Source: Cryptomeria japonica (lineage: Eukaryota; Streptophyta; Pinopsida; Cupressales; Cupressaceae). From it: 64,000 bases of DNA. A program made the position numbers and the translations under genes. Positions 50,178 to 62,540 of this stretch are shown one piece after another (within the stretch, counting starts at the first letter, position 1; each line of letters begins with the position of its first letter). The notes below the pieces were generated by a model. The model was not told where the DNA came from, did not search any database, and worked only from the letters and a program-made list of their open reading frames with translations. The stretch covers positions 158,891,954 through 158,955,953 of the forward strand of contig NC_081405.1 in the NCBI RefSeq assembly GCF_030272615.1. Direction: 5' to 3'.

Positions 50178-52205
50178 TCACAAAAATTTGAAGATGTGTG
50201 CAAAAGAATTCTTTGATGAATTTAGGTGGCTATCCCAACCCTTCTTCAGGCTCTCCAAAACTATTATAAGCCCACTAAACAAGTATGCAAGTACCTCTAC
50301 TAACTTGAGGTTTGTTGGCTCCATGGATTTCAAGGCACTTTGGGCATCTTCCAGACCACTAATCATGATATCTAACTTGGGAGTAATGAGATTCCTTAGT
50401 TCACAGACTATCGATTATTTTCTCTCTTCTGACCCAAACTCCTAATTTTCTCCACCAAATATATTACTTGGTCTTCGTGATTGCTCAAGGAGACAGATAA
50501 TGCATCAAATGATTGAGACATATGTGCAAGTTTATCCTCATACTCTTTAGCCTTGTTCTTAATATCCATAGTGAATTTAGATAATGATAAACGTGACTTA
50601 TAGATATTTCCTCCTTCAAATAGACTATCTTGAATTCCTTTTGCACACATATCTAGAGTGACTCTGTCATCAATAATCATCTTCTTTAGTTTCCGGAGCC
50701 GTCTTACATTAAACTCATTCCAGCCCTTCTCTTCGGTATATTTTCCAAAGGATTGAAAGTGACTATCCACAAAGTTAAAATTAATCTTCTCAATTTCCCG
50801 AATGGAGTATCAGGTGAATCCTTCTGAAATGATGGCATCAGTTTCTCCAATATACCAAACAACATAGTAATTAACTCACTATCCTTTGTGTGAGATTTTA
50901 ACAAGTCCTCACTAGCTTTCGCCTGAGCAAATGTTGCCAACTTGAGTGTCTGGATAGGAGACAAAGAAGCCAGGTTCATGGGGCCTTGTGTGAATTATGG
51001 ATCCTCTACATGGATCTACTTCCCCTTCACTAATTTCTCAGTGTCTCTTGCCTCAACTTCAATCTCAACCTTGACTTCCACCTATTCCACCTCAACATCC
51101 TTCTTTGTGTCTGCTTCTTTTCCAAGTACTGAAGGGTTAGCTGCATCAACCAAAGGGTTATCAGTCTTATCCTTACCCTCATCTGCTTTACTTGTATCTA
51201 CATCCTCAACATTAATAATATGGACTTCTAGAACATAGGTATCTTGTTCTTTTGCCTAATTTACTTGATATCAGTTATCTATCATAACTTTTGTCAAAAT
51301 ATTTTTTGTTTCCTTTGCAACTTCATCAATTTCACCAAACATGATCTTATTTACTCTATGATTTCTTTTGAATTAATTCTTTGCTAACTGGAGTAATCTA
51401 TCTATCTCTTCCTTATAAATAACTCAACAGAGATTTACTAATACATATTCCTTCAGGTTCTCATCTTCTCTATTTGTAGTCTGTCTCCTAGCATCCAAAA
51501 TGTCATACAAGCTCTTAGGTATGACTATCATTAATTCAATTAGAGATTTTCTATATACATTTAGGTATTCTACAGTTGCTTCCTCTAATGTCCTTTTATC
51601 GGATTCATCAAAATTTTCATACTACTCTGCTAATGGCTTTAAATTCCCATTCTTAACAGTTTCATTAACAATCTCATTCAAGGACATGGAAGACTTAACT
51701 TCAAGCTTACCTTTCTTTAACACCTCATCAAGTTCAAATTTTGACTTCTTACCAGTTTTAGGTCCACCAGATGGTTTCTCCTTTGAGATCTTGGTGACCT
51801 TAGCAGCTTTTGTTTTGACCTCCTTGATTGTTTCATCTGACTTTGTTTCCTCTTCATCAGTAGGAATGAATACTCTGGTTTGTCCTCTCTTCCTGTTTCT
51901 TTCACCAAATAGTTTGGCTTGAGGATCAGGTTTCTGACCACCAGAGGAGGGTGCAAAACTCTTCAATTTCTTAGGCTTAGGAGCAAGGGCTTCCAGTTTA
52001 GCCTTCTTAGGCTTGACCATATCTTCTTCCTTCAGATGTTTTTTCTCTCTAGGTCTCTAGACTACCTCTTTGGTAATCACCATGATTCCCACCTGCTGCT
52101 CTACCTCCTTCCTCACCTTCTTCTGAATCTTTGGCTTTTTGAACTTAGAGTGTAAGTCCAAGCTCTTTTCTTTGTAAGTTCCAAACCTTTCTTCTGACTT
52201 ATCCA
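50178..52205 (-). pseudogene. Degenerate Lys-rich, coiled-coil-like ORF of a retroelement
   Basis: Reading minus from MDKSEERFGTYKEKS (52205) through pieces at 51622-52020 (VKPKKAKLEALAPKPKKLKS), 50704-50979 (MNLASLSPIQTLKLATFAQAK), 50408-50770 (KGWNEFNVRRLRKLKKMIIDDR) to 50178. Mostly one continuous protein text, with about ten stops and a few frameshifts. The N-terminal half is Lys/Glu-rich and basic; the C-terminal half is predicted helical with heptad-like leucines. No RT, integrase, zinc knuckle or protease. It lies between an LTR polypurine tract and a possible primer site, so it is probably the single accessory ORF of a large non-autonomous LTR element. Function unknown. Confidence 0.55.
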
Positions 52206-53858
52206 TTGGTTTTCTTAATAAGTGTTAAGCATATGCATCAAGAATGTGTCCTTCCACATCATACCCCCTTGGAATGATCCATTAAGTTCTTGGTTTCATA
52301 GCTTCGATAAGACATTGGTTGGTATCTACCATAAAATATATTGTGTCTTCATACTTATCCACTATCTCCTTAGGAATTATCTCCCTACTCTGTATCATGC
52401 TCTGCAAGGTTTTGAAGTAGCCCCAGAGAATGATTATAAAAATCTACAATACCTCCTCAAACCTCTATGCATGAAAAGTAGATCAAATAAATTCATCTTG
52501 TGCGAGCATATCCTTTCCAAGTGTCAAAATGCCAAAGTACTCGACTAGAATGTGAAAGCATGTCAAAACACTTAATAAAATTTACCTAGGGTATATTATT
52601 AAAAAATATGGATGAATGGATCTAAAGAGATTTGAATAACCTTTCCAACACCACAAGAATCATGAAAACTGGATAGTTTGGTGAAAAGTTGTGAGATTAG
52701 AACTAGAAAATGAAGATCTAGCTTTGATTGAGAATAAATGAGCTATAATAAAAAAAATGATGATGAAACCTACACCATTAGAGAGTGCTCAAAACCAACT
52801 TTATGATAATATCTTATTTTCCCAATTATGACTTTGTATGCCCAAGTTATGGCCAAAAGAAAAAATAGTTATTTTAGGACCAATGAGGGCTAGGTGTCTA
52901 GTTGTACCCCTAACATTAATCTAATTTTATGCTAACATCAACAAATATCCTAAGAATATTCTCATCAACATCCAAATAAATATACTCACAGATAAAATGA
53001 AATTCGTCAAAATATTCCTTGACTATCAGGAATGCTTGATTCATCCAACAAACTATTCTTGAATACTGATGGAGGTGGTTGAGTTGTCACTGATGTGATT
53101 GATTAGATGATGATGAATATTTAAAGAATATTCTCTAATATCACAAGCTTCCATTTTCCATGGTATAGGCATAATATAAGTATGATAAGGCACTAAAAAA
53201 AACTTGTTGATTGTTTGAACCCTTTTGCAAAAATAATTACATTTTAATTTTAACATGTATGACCTCAAAAAAGTCCAATGAAACTTTCTTGTATGGTTTT
53301 ATATGGTCATACAAATCTGTACAATTGTACAAATTTTATTATTAAAAAGCTAAAACTTAAAAAAATCACCCTAGTTTTTTAGACTCACAATTTGGTGTTT
53401 GGATAGACATTTTTAAGGTTTTTGAGCCTCTTAGATGCAACAATGAGGTCCATTTTTCTTCAAAGTTCACCAAAAATTTGTTGAAGGCTAGATTTTGCCT
53501 CATATCTTGTACCCTTATCAAAATTGTTTTTTTTTCAAATTCTCATCTTTGAGCATTTAAAAAATTGGTCCTTATTTTTTAGCTTCTCTAAATATAATGA
53601 AGATTCTTGTTTTGTTCCAAGATGAGATGATTTTTCTCTCAAGGTTAAATCTCTCAAAATTTAGGCAAGAAGCTGCATATTTGGTGCTCTGGTACCATGT
53701 TGGAGTTGATATTACCTCCATAACTCCAAGAATCAATTGCAACCAAAATCCCTATCACATTTGAAAAACCTTGAGAGAGATTCATCCAAAGAAGGATCTA
53801 ATATTGATATTAACTTGTAATGAATTATATTGATTGGGTGAATATAATGAATGTTTAA
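52206..53858. other. Gene-free stretch with a primer-site-like sequence
   Basis: AT-rich with no credible gene. On the minus strand 53687-53698 reads ATGGTACCAGAG, close to an initiator tRNA-Met primer site with one mismatch, next to TGTTGGAG at 53699. This could be the start of a truncated LTR (53699-53858), but it does not match the LTR at 48838. Confidence 0.4.
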
Positions 53859-56556
53859 GGGTATGTTCAAGATCATGAGGGGCTAAAAAGTGGCAATATC
53901 AAAAAAAATACATTTTCCATTTGTCCAAAAAAAGGTGAAAAATCCATGTTGACTTTTTGGTTGGGTTGGATGTCAGTACATGTAGCCATGGAAAAACCCA
54001 AAGCATAACGGGTATCAGAAAATATCGAATATCCAATAGTATCAAACATATATATTATATAATATACGATCTATATTATATAATATATTATATATAACAT
54101 ATAATATAGTAAATATTAATATATTATATATTAATAATATATATTATTAATATATAATAAGAGGAAAACCTAAAAAAGGTATCAGATATCTGATATTATT
54201 GGATATCCAATACCTGTGGGTATTTTATACCTAGACTGTGCCCATTGTGGGTCATTTTCACTCACGAGTTTGTAGTTTTAAGCATTTCGATATCTGACAA
54301 TATCTAATATCCAATTGCCTTAACAAATTTTAATTGATTCCAAGCATTAGGTATGATGTTTTTTTGAATTCCTTCGTTTTTATTATCCATTTGCATTTTT
54401 TTCATTTGATTGTCCATTTTTTAGTTATAAATTAGGTTTTTTATTTGAAATACACTTTTTTGTTTAAAATCTATTAATTAAATATAAATTTGCAACTTCA
54501 ATCAGGTAATATGGTTGGGAAAAATGAAAATCCACAACCGCCACAATCACCAAACTCTTTGCTACCAAATCCCCCCTCAATTCATGATTTAATTAGTCAA
54601 ATTTTGGATCAGTTGAGGGGCATTGTTGATGTCTATAGTAGAATCCCTCATTTATCCCCCATGATAGCCACATTAAAGCTAATAATCTCTAACATAGAAA
54701 TTGTCACCTTTGAGAACAATGTCATTCTTTTGTGGAAAGATGCCATGAGGGAACGATATGCAGATGAGTTGTCCTATGATGAGGTGAAGAAGCTTGAAAT
54801 ATCAAAAGCCACAATAGCCACCCTATTTTTTAATCCCCACATTGGATAGCCCATTGATGTTTAAAAACCAAAACTTTCCATAAAATGGTGTGAATGATGA
54901 TGTGCAAGATAATTTCTAGGATCGTTGGTGGATGGTTTTTGATAGACCACCCACCAACAATCTTGATGTGCCATTTTATTTCATTAAGAAATTATATGGC
55001 GAGTTTGTGTTAGGCAATCATGTCAACTACTTTGACATCAGACATTTCCAAGGCATGGGGGGAGGTATGCCCCAAGATAGACTTGGGGCAATTAGAGTAG
55101 TACACGACCCATACATTCACCCTCCTTGCATTGCTTGTCCACCTCTAGTACAACCTCTAGATATTATTGCAAAGGAAATCTCATAGACTATATCAGTTAA
55201 ATTCTCCCTTTGGGTGACATTTTGGTTTCTCAAGCCGTGGCACTAGCTTATCCACATGACCTTGATGCTAGCAGTGGATCGGGTGGTGCTAACACATCCT
55301 CCTCGTGTCCACATATTTGTGTGTCGCATACTTGCAATATGTGTAATCACATATCCTTAGATCCTCTCGGACAACCTATTGATCATCCCATTGACACATC
55401 TAATTACGAGGTCCATGATATGACTAGTTCACTAGATGAGATGACGAGGACCAAAGCACACCCCGAGGAGTCCTTGCATGCTAGAGACAAGGAGGTTCAT
55501 GGATCATACACTGACAATATAGTGGTAAGACTTAACTTTTAATCTCATAGTGCATTTGATTTTAAATTAATATTTATAAGAGATAGTATTAAGTACTAAT
55601 GTTTATATACATGATCTATTTAATAGTTGATGTCTGAGGAGGAGATGACATGGATCTAGGATGCAACCCTCTTGGCCATTTCATTTGGCCTTGACAACTA
55701 CATGATATATATTTTTTCTCTTAGTCATTTATATTTTTTATTGTATCCATTCTTGTCATTTAAATTATCTTTAATTAAATTATATATTAACTTACACATT
55801 TATCTTATTTTACTCTTGTAGGACACACCTAGTGCAAGTAAGATGAAGCACAATCAAGACTTTGGAAGCACAACGATAGACAAGGGAAAAGGTAATTGAA
55901 TGCATATTTGATTGAATTAAGAGTTTAAATAACTTATAATGATTATACATGTCTACATAGATTGATAGTTTCACATACTTGTCGTTTTTATGTACAGGAA
56001 ATTGTTGATTTCACATATTTGTTGACTACTTCTACAATACCTAAAGAAGCAGCAGAAGAGATGCCTCGGGTATTTGTTTTATTTTATTTTGTGTTTAGTA
56101 AATATATTCCTATCATCAACAATTATATGTTAACTTGTATCAATTTTATGTTTGTGAACATGTATAAGTTGTCTACGAAAATGTCATTAAAATCCCTTCT
56201 CTGCCATAGGAATATACTAGGACTCTCAACCATCCTAGGAGAAGACGTGGACTTGAGGTAATCAAGAATTCAATTTTAAAGTTCAATTATAGTTCAATAT
56301 ATATTCATTTTGATATTAATTTTTTTAATTTAAATTATATAATATAACTAATCTCAATTGTGGTTTGAATTTTTCTTGTGCAGGGTCCTTCAGAGCCAAA
56401 GAATGCTTCAAAGAGGATTTATTTCGATGATCCATCAATAGATTAGGATGTGATAGAGACATATTGGGAATCATACATGGCTATTTTACATGCATATTTT
56501 GTATATGGACATACACTTGTAATTATTCAATAATTTGATATATAGAAGTTGAGATA
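53859..56556 (+). mobile_element. Third copy of the giant transposon, Y-side part only
   Basis: Tip GGGTATGTTCAAGATCATGAGG at 53859, preceded by TTAA. Then AAAAAGTGGCAATAT, GATATC palindromes (54010-54035, 54180-54330), an AT array (54045-54160) and gene Y copy 3. Ends at 56556, where a CACTA-like terminus begins within its 3' flank. Its X half is not in the window. Confidence 0.75.
54511..56446 (+). pseudogene. Gene Y copy 3
   Basis: Starts MVGKNENPQPPQSPNSLLPNP. Exon 1 (54511 to about 55526) keeps LRGIVDVYSRIPHLSPM, LWKDAMRERYADELSYDEVKKLEISKA (no frameshift at the place where copy 1 has one), MVFDRPPTNNLDVP, and the HICVSHTCNMCNH cluster. Stops near 54847 and 54862, an indel near 54895 and a stop at 55184 break it. 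Later exons are recognisable: about 55628-55700; 55822-55893, with what looks like the original TTGTAG acceptor; and the last exon, 56384-56446, ending FDDPSID. Useful for reconstructing exon borders only; not functional. Confidence 0.65.
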
Positions 56557-57060
56557 TCACTAGTACATTCAGGGTTGATTTCCGACGGCCATTTGTCGGA
56601 TTTTCGATGAATTTTCGTTGAAGTGTCGACAAAATCCACCGTCAAAAACTTGGCATCGGATTGGTTGAAGATGCCATGCCTACTGAAAATTTGACAATCC
56701 AATGGACTTTGCCAACGGTTAAAGAAGTCGTCGATCGAAAGCTTGGTATTCGTCGTAATTCCGATGATGATCATTTTTATAAAAAAATAATAATTATCAT
56801 CGATATAAAAGAGCCATCGAAGGAAGGAAATGCCAAAAGGACTCACCGAACATAATAACTTCATCGACAAAAGATATCAAAGAAAGCAGAGAGGGTCTTC
56901 ATCGACGGGAAAAGTTCTCAAGGAAATAATACTATCAGTGCAACATAAAAAGGACCCACCGAAAGGAGCGTTTTCATCGAAAGAATAATATCGATCAGAC
57001 AAAAAGAAGCTACATCGATAAAAGATATCGATGAGGACGATGAATATTGATTGCCATGAA
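56557..57060 (+). mobile_element. CACTA-like terminus and subterminal repeats
   Basis: Begins CACTAGTACATTCAGG after TAT. It continues with a TTTCCGACGGCC / TTGTCGG / CGACAAAATCCACCG region, the style of plant CACTA (En/Spm) ends. From 56800 it has ~108-bp repeat units rich in CATCGAT/TATCGA. No matching inverted TAGTG end was found to the right within the window, so the extent is unknown. No TnpD-type transposase was seen. Confidence 0.5.
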
Positions 57061-57307
57061 AATCATAAACAAATCCCAAGGAAGGTCACATCGCCATTAA
57101 ATTCAAACGTGTGCTCGAGTGACCATTGTCAAAAGCGCCATTACTAACTAATTAAATATGCCATAAGTAGTGGATCAACCATCAAAGGATACAGCATTAA
57201 GGAATTCACAGGCAATGAACTGAAAGTAGAAATTGGGCAAATGTATAGATAAAGCTCAGTAATTCCAAGTAAGTTGTTTTCATACAGACCTCTTTTTTAA
57301 AATTCAA
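57061..57307. other. Leader before the 57308 gene
   Basis: No feature recognised; plain AT-rich DNA. Confidence 0.4.
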
Positions 57308-60128
57308 ATGGAATCATCATCTAAAACTAATAAGACCACAAAGGGAAAAGAACCTATCGCTGCAGAAGAAAAACCTAAAAGACAGAAAAGGGAAGGGCAT
57401 TCTTTGGCCTAGGACTTGATTTACCAGTGCCCATCATCCAGTTTGAGGTCCAAGAAGATTAGAGCTGATGAGGAAGGCCTGGAGGACCAATTTGAGGATC
57501 TTGGAGACATATGGACAGAGTTGAGAGGGTATGAATTATTTATATATGGGTACAACAAAAGAGTTTCCGCTCAACCTATCAACAATTTATGGCGATTGAA
57601 CTTAGGAAGGTTAGCTATGGCTAATGTATTCGTGAATGTGGAGCTCATGAAGGCATTGGCAAACAGTTATGACCTTAAAACTAGGACCATATATAACTAC
57701 ATGGGTGAACCAATTCTTGTAATCACAAAGGAGGTTATTGACACCGTGTTCAAGTTGGATTGGGGATTTGAAGAATTGATTAACCTCAAGAAGATAACAA
57801 GTGAATATTTTAACCTAGAGCACATTTACAAAACATGGAGACTCCCTATACATAGACCTAGGAATGCAAGGTCCTTAGTGCCACTAGATCAGGATGACAA
57901 AGCTCCTTATGATGTCAACTCTTTCCATCCATATTTCAAGTATACCTATTACTGTGTTGCCCAAGTGATAGGGATAAAAGCCCATCCTTTGATGGATATT
58001 GCAGCCATGGTCATTTGTGCCGATTTGCAGTCTAAGGACCCCCGCTTCTTTGATTTTTTTGCTATTTGGTTGAGGTTTTGAATCATGGGTTAGAAAATTT
58101 AAAGGGGGATGTCATCAATGTTCATCTCAAGCATTATTCCTTACTTATGCATATTCTATTGTATGTGGGCCAAGATGAAGGGTTATGGCCAGAAGAGTTA
58201 TGTGTCAGGACATATGACAATGCTGGAATGAGAAAACCAGTGCAACTATGGGTTTCTTCATGGGACCAAAGGTATGTGAATAATCAATATTGGCATTTTG
58301 AGGAGTTCTTTGTCAAGCCATTATATAGACTATTGGGATGCCCATATGATCATGCCCTTGCACCAGAGGTTCAAAGATTCCTAAGACCAAAAGATTTCGC
58401 TGAAGATCCCTCAATTGAACACAATTGGGGAGATTGGTATTGTTTTTCAAACTGCACACAATTCAGGGTATATGGGTTCGAAGGTAGACCATACTTACTA
58501 CCACTTATAGTCCCTAACAGAGTGGCTTGTCTAGAAATTGTGAGGCAACTATCAATAGTGAGTACAGAACATCTGACAAGCCATGGAAAACAATCAATTG
58601 TACCTGGGTTGTTAGTATTTTCAGATTTTATTGTGAAAAGTTCAAAGAGTTATGGCCTACTGCAGACAAAATTGGATTATTATGGCATGGCTATGGGGGA
58701 TCCAAGGCCCAATTTTGATCCTGAAGGATACATAAGGATAGCCCGATCATCACAAAAGCTGAAGGCTGGAGAGCATAAATCTTACCTACTAGATGACCTC
58801 ATTAAGAACATTGGCAGAGAAGAGGTCAGACTGAAGCAAATAAAGTTTGAGAAAGCAATGCAGGCTTATAAATGGAATCTTTATAGAAGGAAAATGGATG
58901 AGAATGTGCTACAAAATATTGAAGACCCCTTGGAGTTGGCCAACAAACTTGTGGAGCATGAATTGGAAATACTTGAGGGAGTCATGCCTCATGTTTTAAG
59001 GGATTACATTGATACTATTAGGAATATAGAGCCTTTGGCTCATATGTCTCCTGCTTCCAGATCTGGCATCATTCCATTCACTCCTCAAGAGGATTACCCC
59101 CCTGGTTATGCAGAGGATACACCGATAGACTTGGCAACAAGACAACTAAATGTCTGAGAAGTGGCTGACATCAGATTCTTGGAGCATGAGGATTTCATTA
59201 CTGATAGTGACTTCATTGCTTCCAAGGAGTTCACCACATTCCTCTATCAACATAAAGGATCTCAAATTAGGAATAACATGAGAAATAGTGAAGAAGAGCA
59301 GCAGCTTCAAAAGTTACAAGAGAGATGGATCTTGTGATGAGAGAAATGACACCTGAGAAGGGAAGACAGTTGCTTAAGGAAGCTGGTGTGCTATTATACT
59401 CTAGATGGGACATGAACTCTGCCTTGTTGTTTGATGGATTCCTCAAGAAACAGGACCCAAGTAGGCAAATGATGCCAAAAGAGATTGATAAACTCTTTAG
59501 AGGATCAGGATATGATCCAGATCAGAAGGCTCTTCTACAGTGGGCTATTTATCCCAAAGATAAAAGACCTATATTGGTTGATAAAGAAGAAGCTTTTGGA
59601 CATTTGATGGTGCAGCGGGTTGGAAAGACTAACCCTAGAACAACTGCCAAACTAAATTTGGATGTCGCTAAACTGAACTAAGATTAGATAGAGTTTCTGG
59701 TCAAAGTTGTGAAAGAGCATGAAAGGCTCAGGTCTCGGTTGGAAGGCTTGATGAATGACAACAGTCTGATGAATCCAGGTGAGAAAATTGAAGCTGAGGC
59801 TCACTTGAAGTCCCATGATGAATTGGCAAATCAATTAAGGAAAGAGCATCAGAGGCTGGACGATGGGAATACCCCTAGGGTGCCCTCTTTTTACAGTAAT
59901 GGTGAGTTAGTATCGTTGGAACAGTGGAAACAAGAGTTCAGTGATGAGAAGAATCGAGCAGTAGCAGAGTTGGATCGGGACAAAGATTTGTCACTTTGTG
60001 TTAACAATATTCTATCCAATCATTTCCAGACAGAAAGTGACATGAGGACACTAAACAATGATGTTCTAATGTATAAAGATGATAAGTACATTGAACACAT
60101 AGGAATGTTGAACTTGTTTATCTTCTAG
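57308..60128 (+). pseudogene. Broken ~940-codon gene of unknown function, element-associated
   Basis: Starts MESSSKTNKTTKGKEPIAAEE (ATG 57308), a charged, possibly nuclear N-terminus. The main part is 57416-58081 plus 58066-59157, joined across a T-run frameshift at ~58050. It includes WRLNLGRLAMANVFVNVELMKALANSYD, MGEPILVITKEVIDTVFKLDWG and LPLIVPNRVACLEIVRQLS. The layout (invariant W/R, then 'GEPI.ITKEVI', then long helical parts) is loosely like plant mobile-domain (aminotransferase-like) proteins, but I would not assign it. A TAG (57410), a TGA (59155), a frameshift near 59320 and stops at 59679 interrupt it. The last 140 residues (59709-60128) look coiled-coil (EHERLRSRLEGLMND, QLRKEHQRLDD). 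No catalytic motif recognised. Confidence 0.6.
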
Positions 60129-61863
60129 TTTGTTAATAAAAGTGCTAATTAATAGTTATATGTTGAAAAGCCACAATGCTTGGTGACAATGTATACCCTC
60201 ATATAAATGAGGGAATTTTTGTAACAATAAGGATCATTAGAGAAGAAGTAGAATATATCCTCAGGCTTACTATTGTACCATTTTGCGAACATACATAATA
60301 TAATCAGTCATCTTACCTTTGTGTATATGTTGTGGATTACTACATCTTTCTGTAGGCAGTTGCTTGTGATATTATCTAAAGGAGATAAGGTTACTTGTGT
60401 TCTTCCAGTAAAACTCTGTGTTTCATATTGTGGATTTGAATAAAAGATTTACTTGCGAATATAGTTTTGTATATAGTGCGCATGCATATTATCTCAACCA
60501 TGGTGCGCTTGCATATGTATATAGTTTTGTTTATAGGTGGAAAGCCTGAGGTTCAATGTCAAACTTGGTTGCTCTGATACCATATGTAATATTCCATTAA
60601 TTCTATACTTAAAGAAAATAAATTGTGATCTATATTAAGATAAAAAAATTGTGATCTATACAAACTATGAACTTTCGAGCCTAGATTTTGTGTTGTCTTC
60701 CGGTTTACTTTCAATAGTTTATTGGTTTCAATTTTGAGTAATCTAGGGTTATTCAGTTGAACATAGACTGTAATGCAGTTTTTATAGACATGTTTCTTAG
60801 CTTTTCTCTTTAGGAGGGAAATTAAATATGCAGGAAATATCTCTGTCAATAAGTTGTTTGTTGGGGATCTCGAATTTTATAAACACAGTCTAGTCCAACT
60901 ATCTAGTGAACTGCTTAATTTCTACTAAGAATAATGGTCATAAATGACCATCATAAGGTAATTAACATACACTGAGTCAGTTGATTCATTGGTTACAAAA
61001 CTTCTAGGTTTAGCCGATCCAATTCGTTACATAATAGTCTCATGTCTACTAATATTAACGGTTTACAAGGACCTTCATGGGATTGTGACATAACCTAACA
61101 AGCCAACTGCTACAAATCCCCTATCTCTAACAAGCTTCAACTATCATCATGGAATTAAACCTAATACAACACTGGTTCCCTTATTTAGCTAAATTAACAC
61201 ATCATATTATGACTCAACAAAAAATACGGTTCTAATATATTTTTTTGTCTTTCTATATTCCCAAAAGTATGCATCTAATTGATGATAAGAATCCTTCTTT
61301 AGGTCTTGCAACCATGGAGACTGATATAATCTGATTATAACCGATGTGCATTGATTCCAAGATGAACCATATTCGGTTGAACTATGAGTTAAGAGTGGAA
61401 AACAAATAAACATAGAATAGTTGCAAAATATAGCAAGGTATTGTGACTATAAGATAGAAACCACCCTAGGAGCCTCCAATATATCAAAAGTTGAGAAAGT
61501 AGCAAGCTTACTATACAAAGACAGTGATCACTATAAAGTTGCAATCAAGTTCAAAGCATTGATTTGTGGGAACAAAGGGTTTCATATGGGGATAGAGTAG
61601 TCTCATGAAATATCATGACAGTCATAATCATAATCTAAAGAGTAGTCAAATCTTCAAGATAGATTGGTGATAGTGTAGTCATTCTGTTGAGCATCAAATC
61701 TGAATTAAGAAAAATATCTTGATTTGAGAAATTAAATCATAGAAGCCATCTCTGTTTGGAAGAAATCATCATTTTCATTGATACCGTAATAACCCATTAG
61801 TTATTGAACAAGTCTAAAAGCATTCTATCAAAGTATCTAAGATTCGAACAGTATTGATGAGAC
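60129..61863. other. Gene-free stretch with a minus-strand tRNA-Met primer-site match
   Basis: No reading frame to support. The minus strand at 60573-60584 reads TGGTATCAGAGC, a perfect Copia primer-site consensus, next to a possible LTR edge TGTAATATTCC at 60585. No paired LTR was found, so this may be a truncated retroelement or chance. 60480-60535 (ATCTCAACCATGGTGC...) recurs in diverged form at 63950-63990. Confidence 0.45.
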
Positions 61864-62540
61864 CCAGTGATGTCTCATCGATATAAAAAGGGCATCGAAG
61901 AAAGCAAACATCAATGAACTTCAGAAAGGACTCATCGAAGACAGTAACTCCATCGATAAAAGATATCGAGGAAAGTGGAGATGGTTCTCATCGACAAGAA
62001 AAGGTCTTCGAGGATATAACACTATCGGTGCAAAAAGACTCACCAAAAGGGATGGTCCCACCAACAAAAGGTATCGAAGAAAGCAGAGGTGGCCCCCACC
62101 GATGAGAAAAGGCTTTCGAAGAAACAATATCATCGATGCAAGATAAAGAAGATTCAGCGAAAGAAGCATTCTCATCAAAAAAGTGATATCGATAAAATAG
62201 AAGAAAACTACATCAATGAATGATATCGATAAGGATATGAGTTTCGATGGGAGGACAAAAGAAGTCACCGAAGTCTAAAGTCTCTTCGACATGAAACCTG
62301 GTGGACAGCAAAAAGATTTAGATGAGAATATGAGTTTTGAGGAGACTAAAAGGCATGTCTCTGATACACATGGTTTCATCGATACAACTTTATTGGTGGA
62401 AAATGACAAAGAGAGGATAGAAGGGGCTTCAGTGAGACAACAAAACCATTCATCGAAGGAGCATAGTGATATCGATGGAAAACTACAAGAAGTCACTGAA
62501 GCCCAAGGTTTCTTCGACATAAAAAGGGACCGATGGAATA
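61864..62540 (+). repeat. ~108-bp minisatellite with open reading frame
   Basis: Two clear tandem units (about 61925-62032 and 62033-62140) plus partial ones, rich in CATCGAT and TATCGA. The first two translate as 36-residue repeats (KDSSKTVTPSIKDIEESGDG... / KDSPKGMVPPTKGIEESRGG...). A further block at 62260-62300 recurs at 62488-62530. Related in the same orientation to 56800-57050. Probably non-coding subterminal repeats of the CACTA-like element, but a repetitive protein cannot be excluded. Confidence 0.7.

Noticed and set aside
48838-53858. One Copia with LTRs at 48838-49953 and 53699-53858
   Set aside because: Both begin TGTTGGA, but the sequences diverge immediately afterwards, so they are not an LTR pair.
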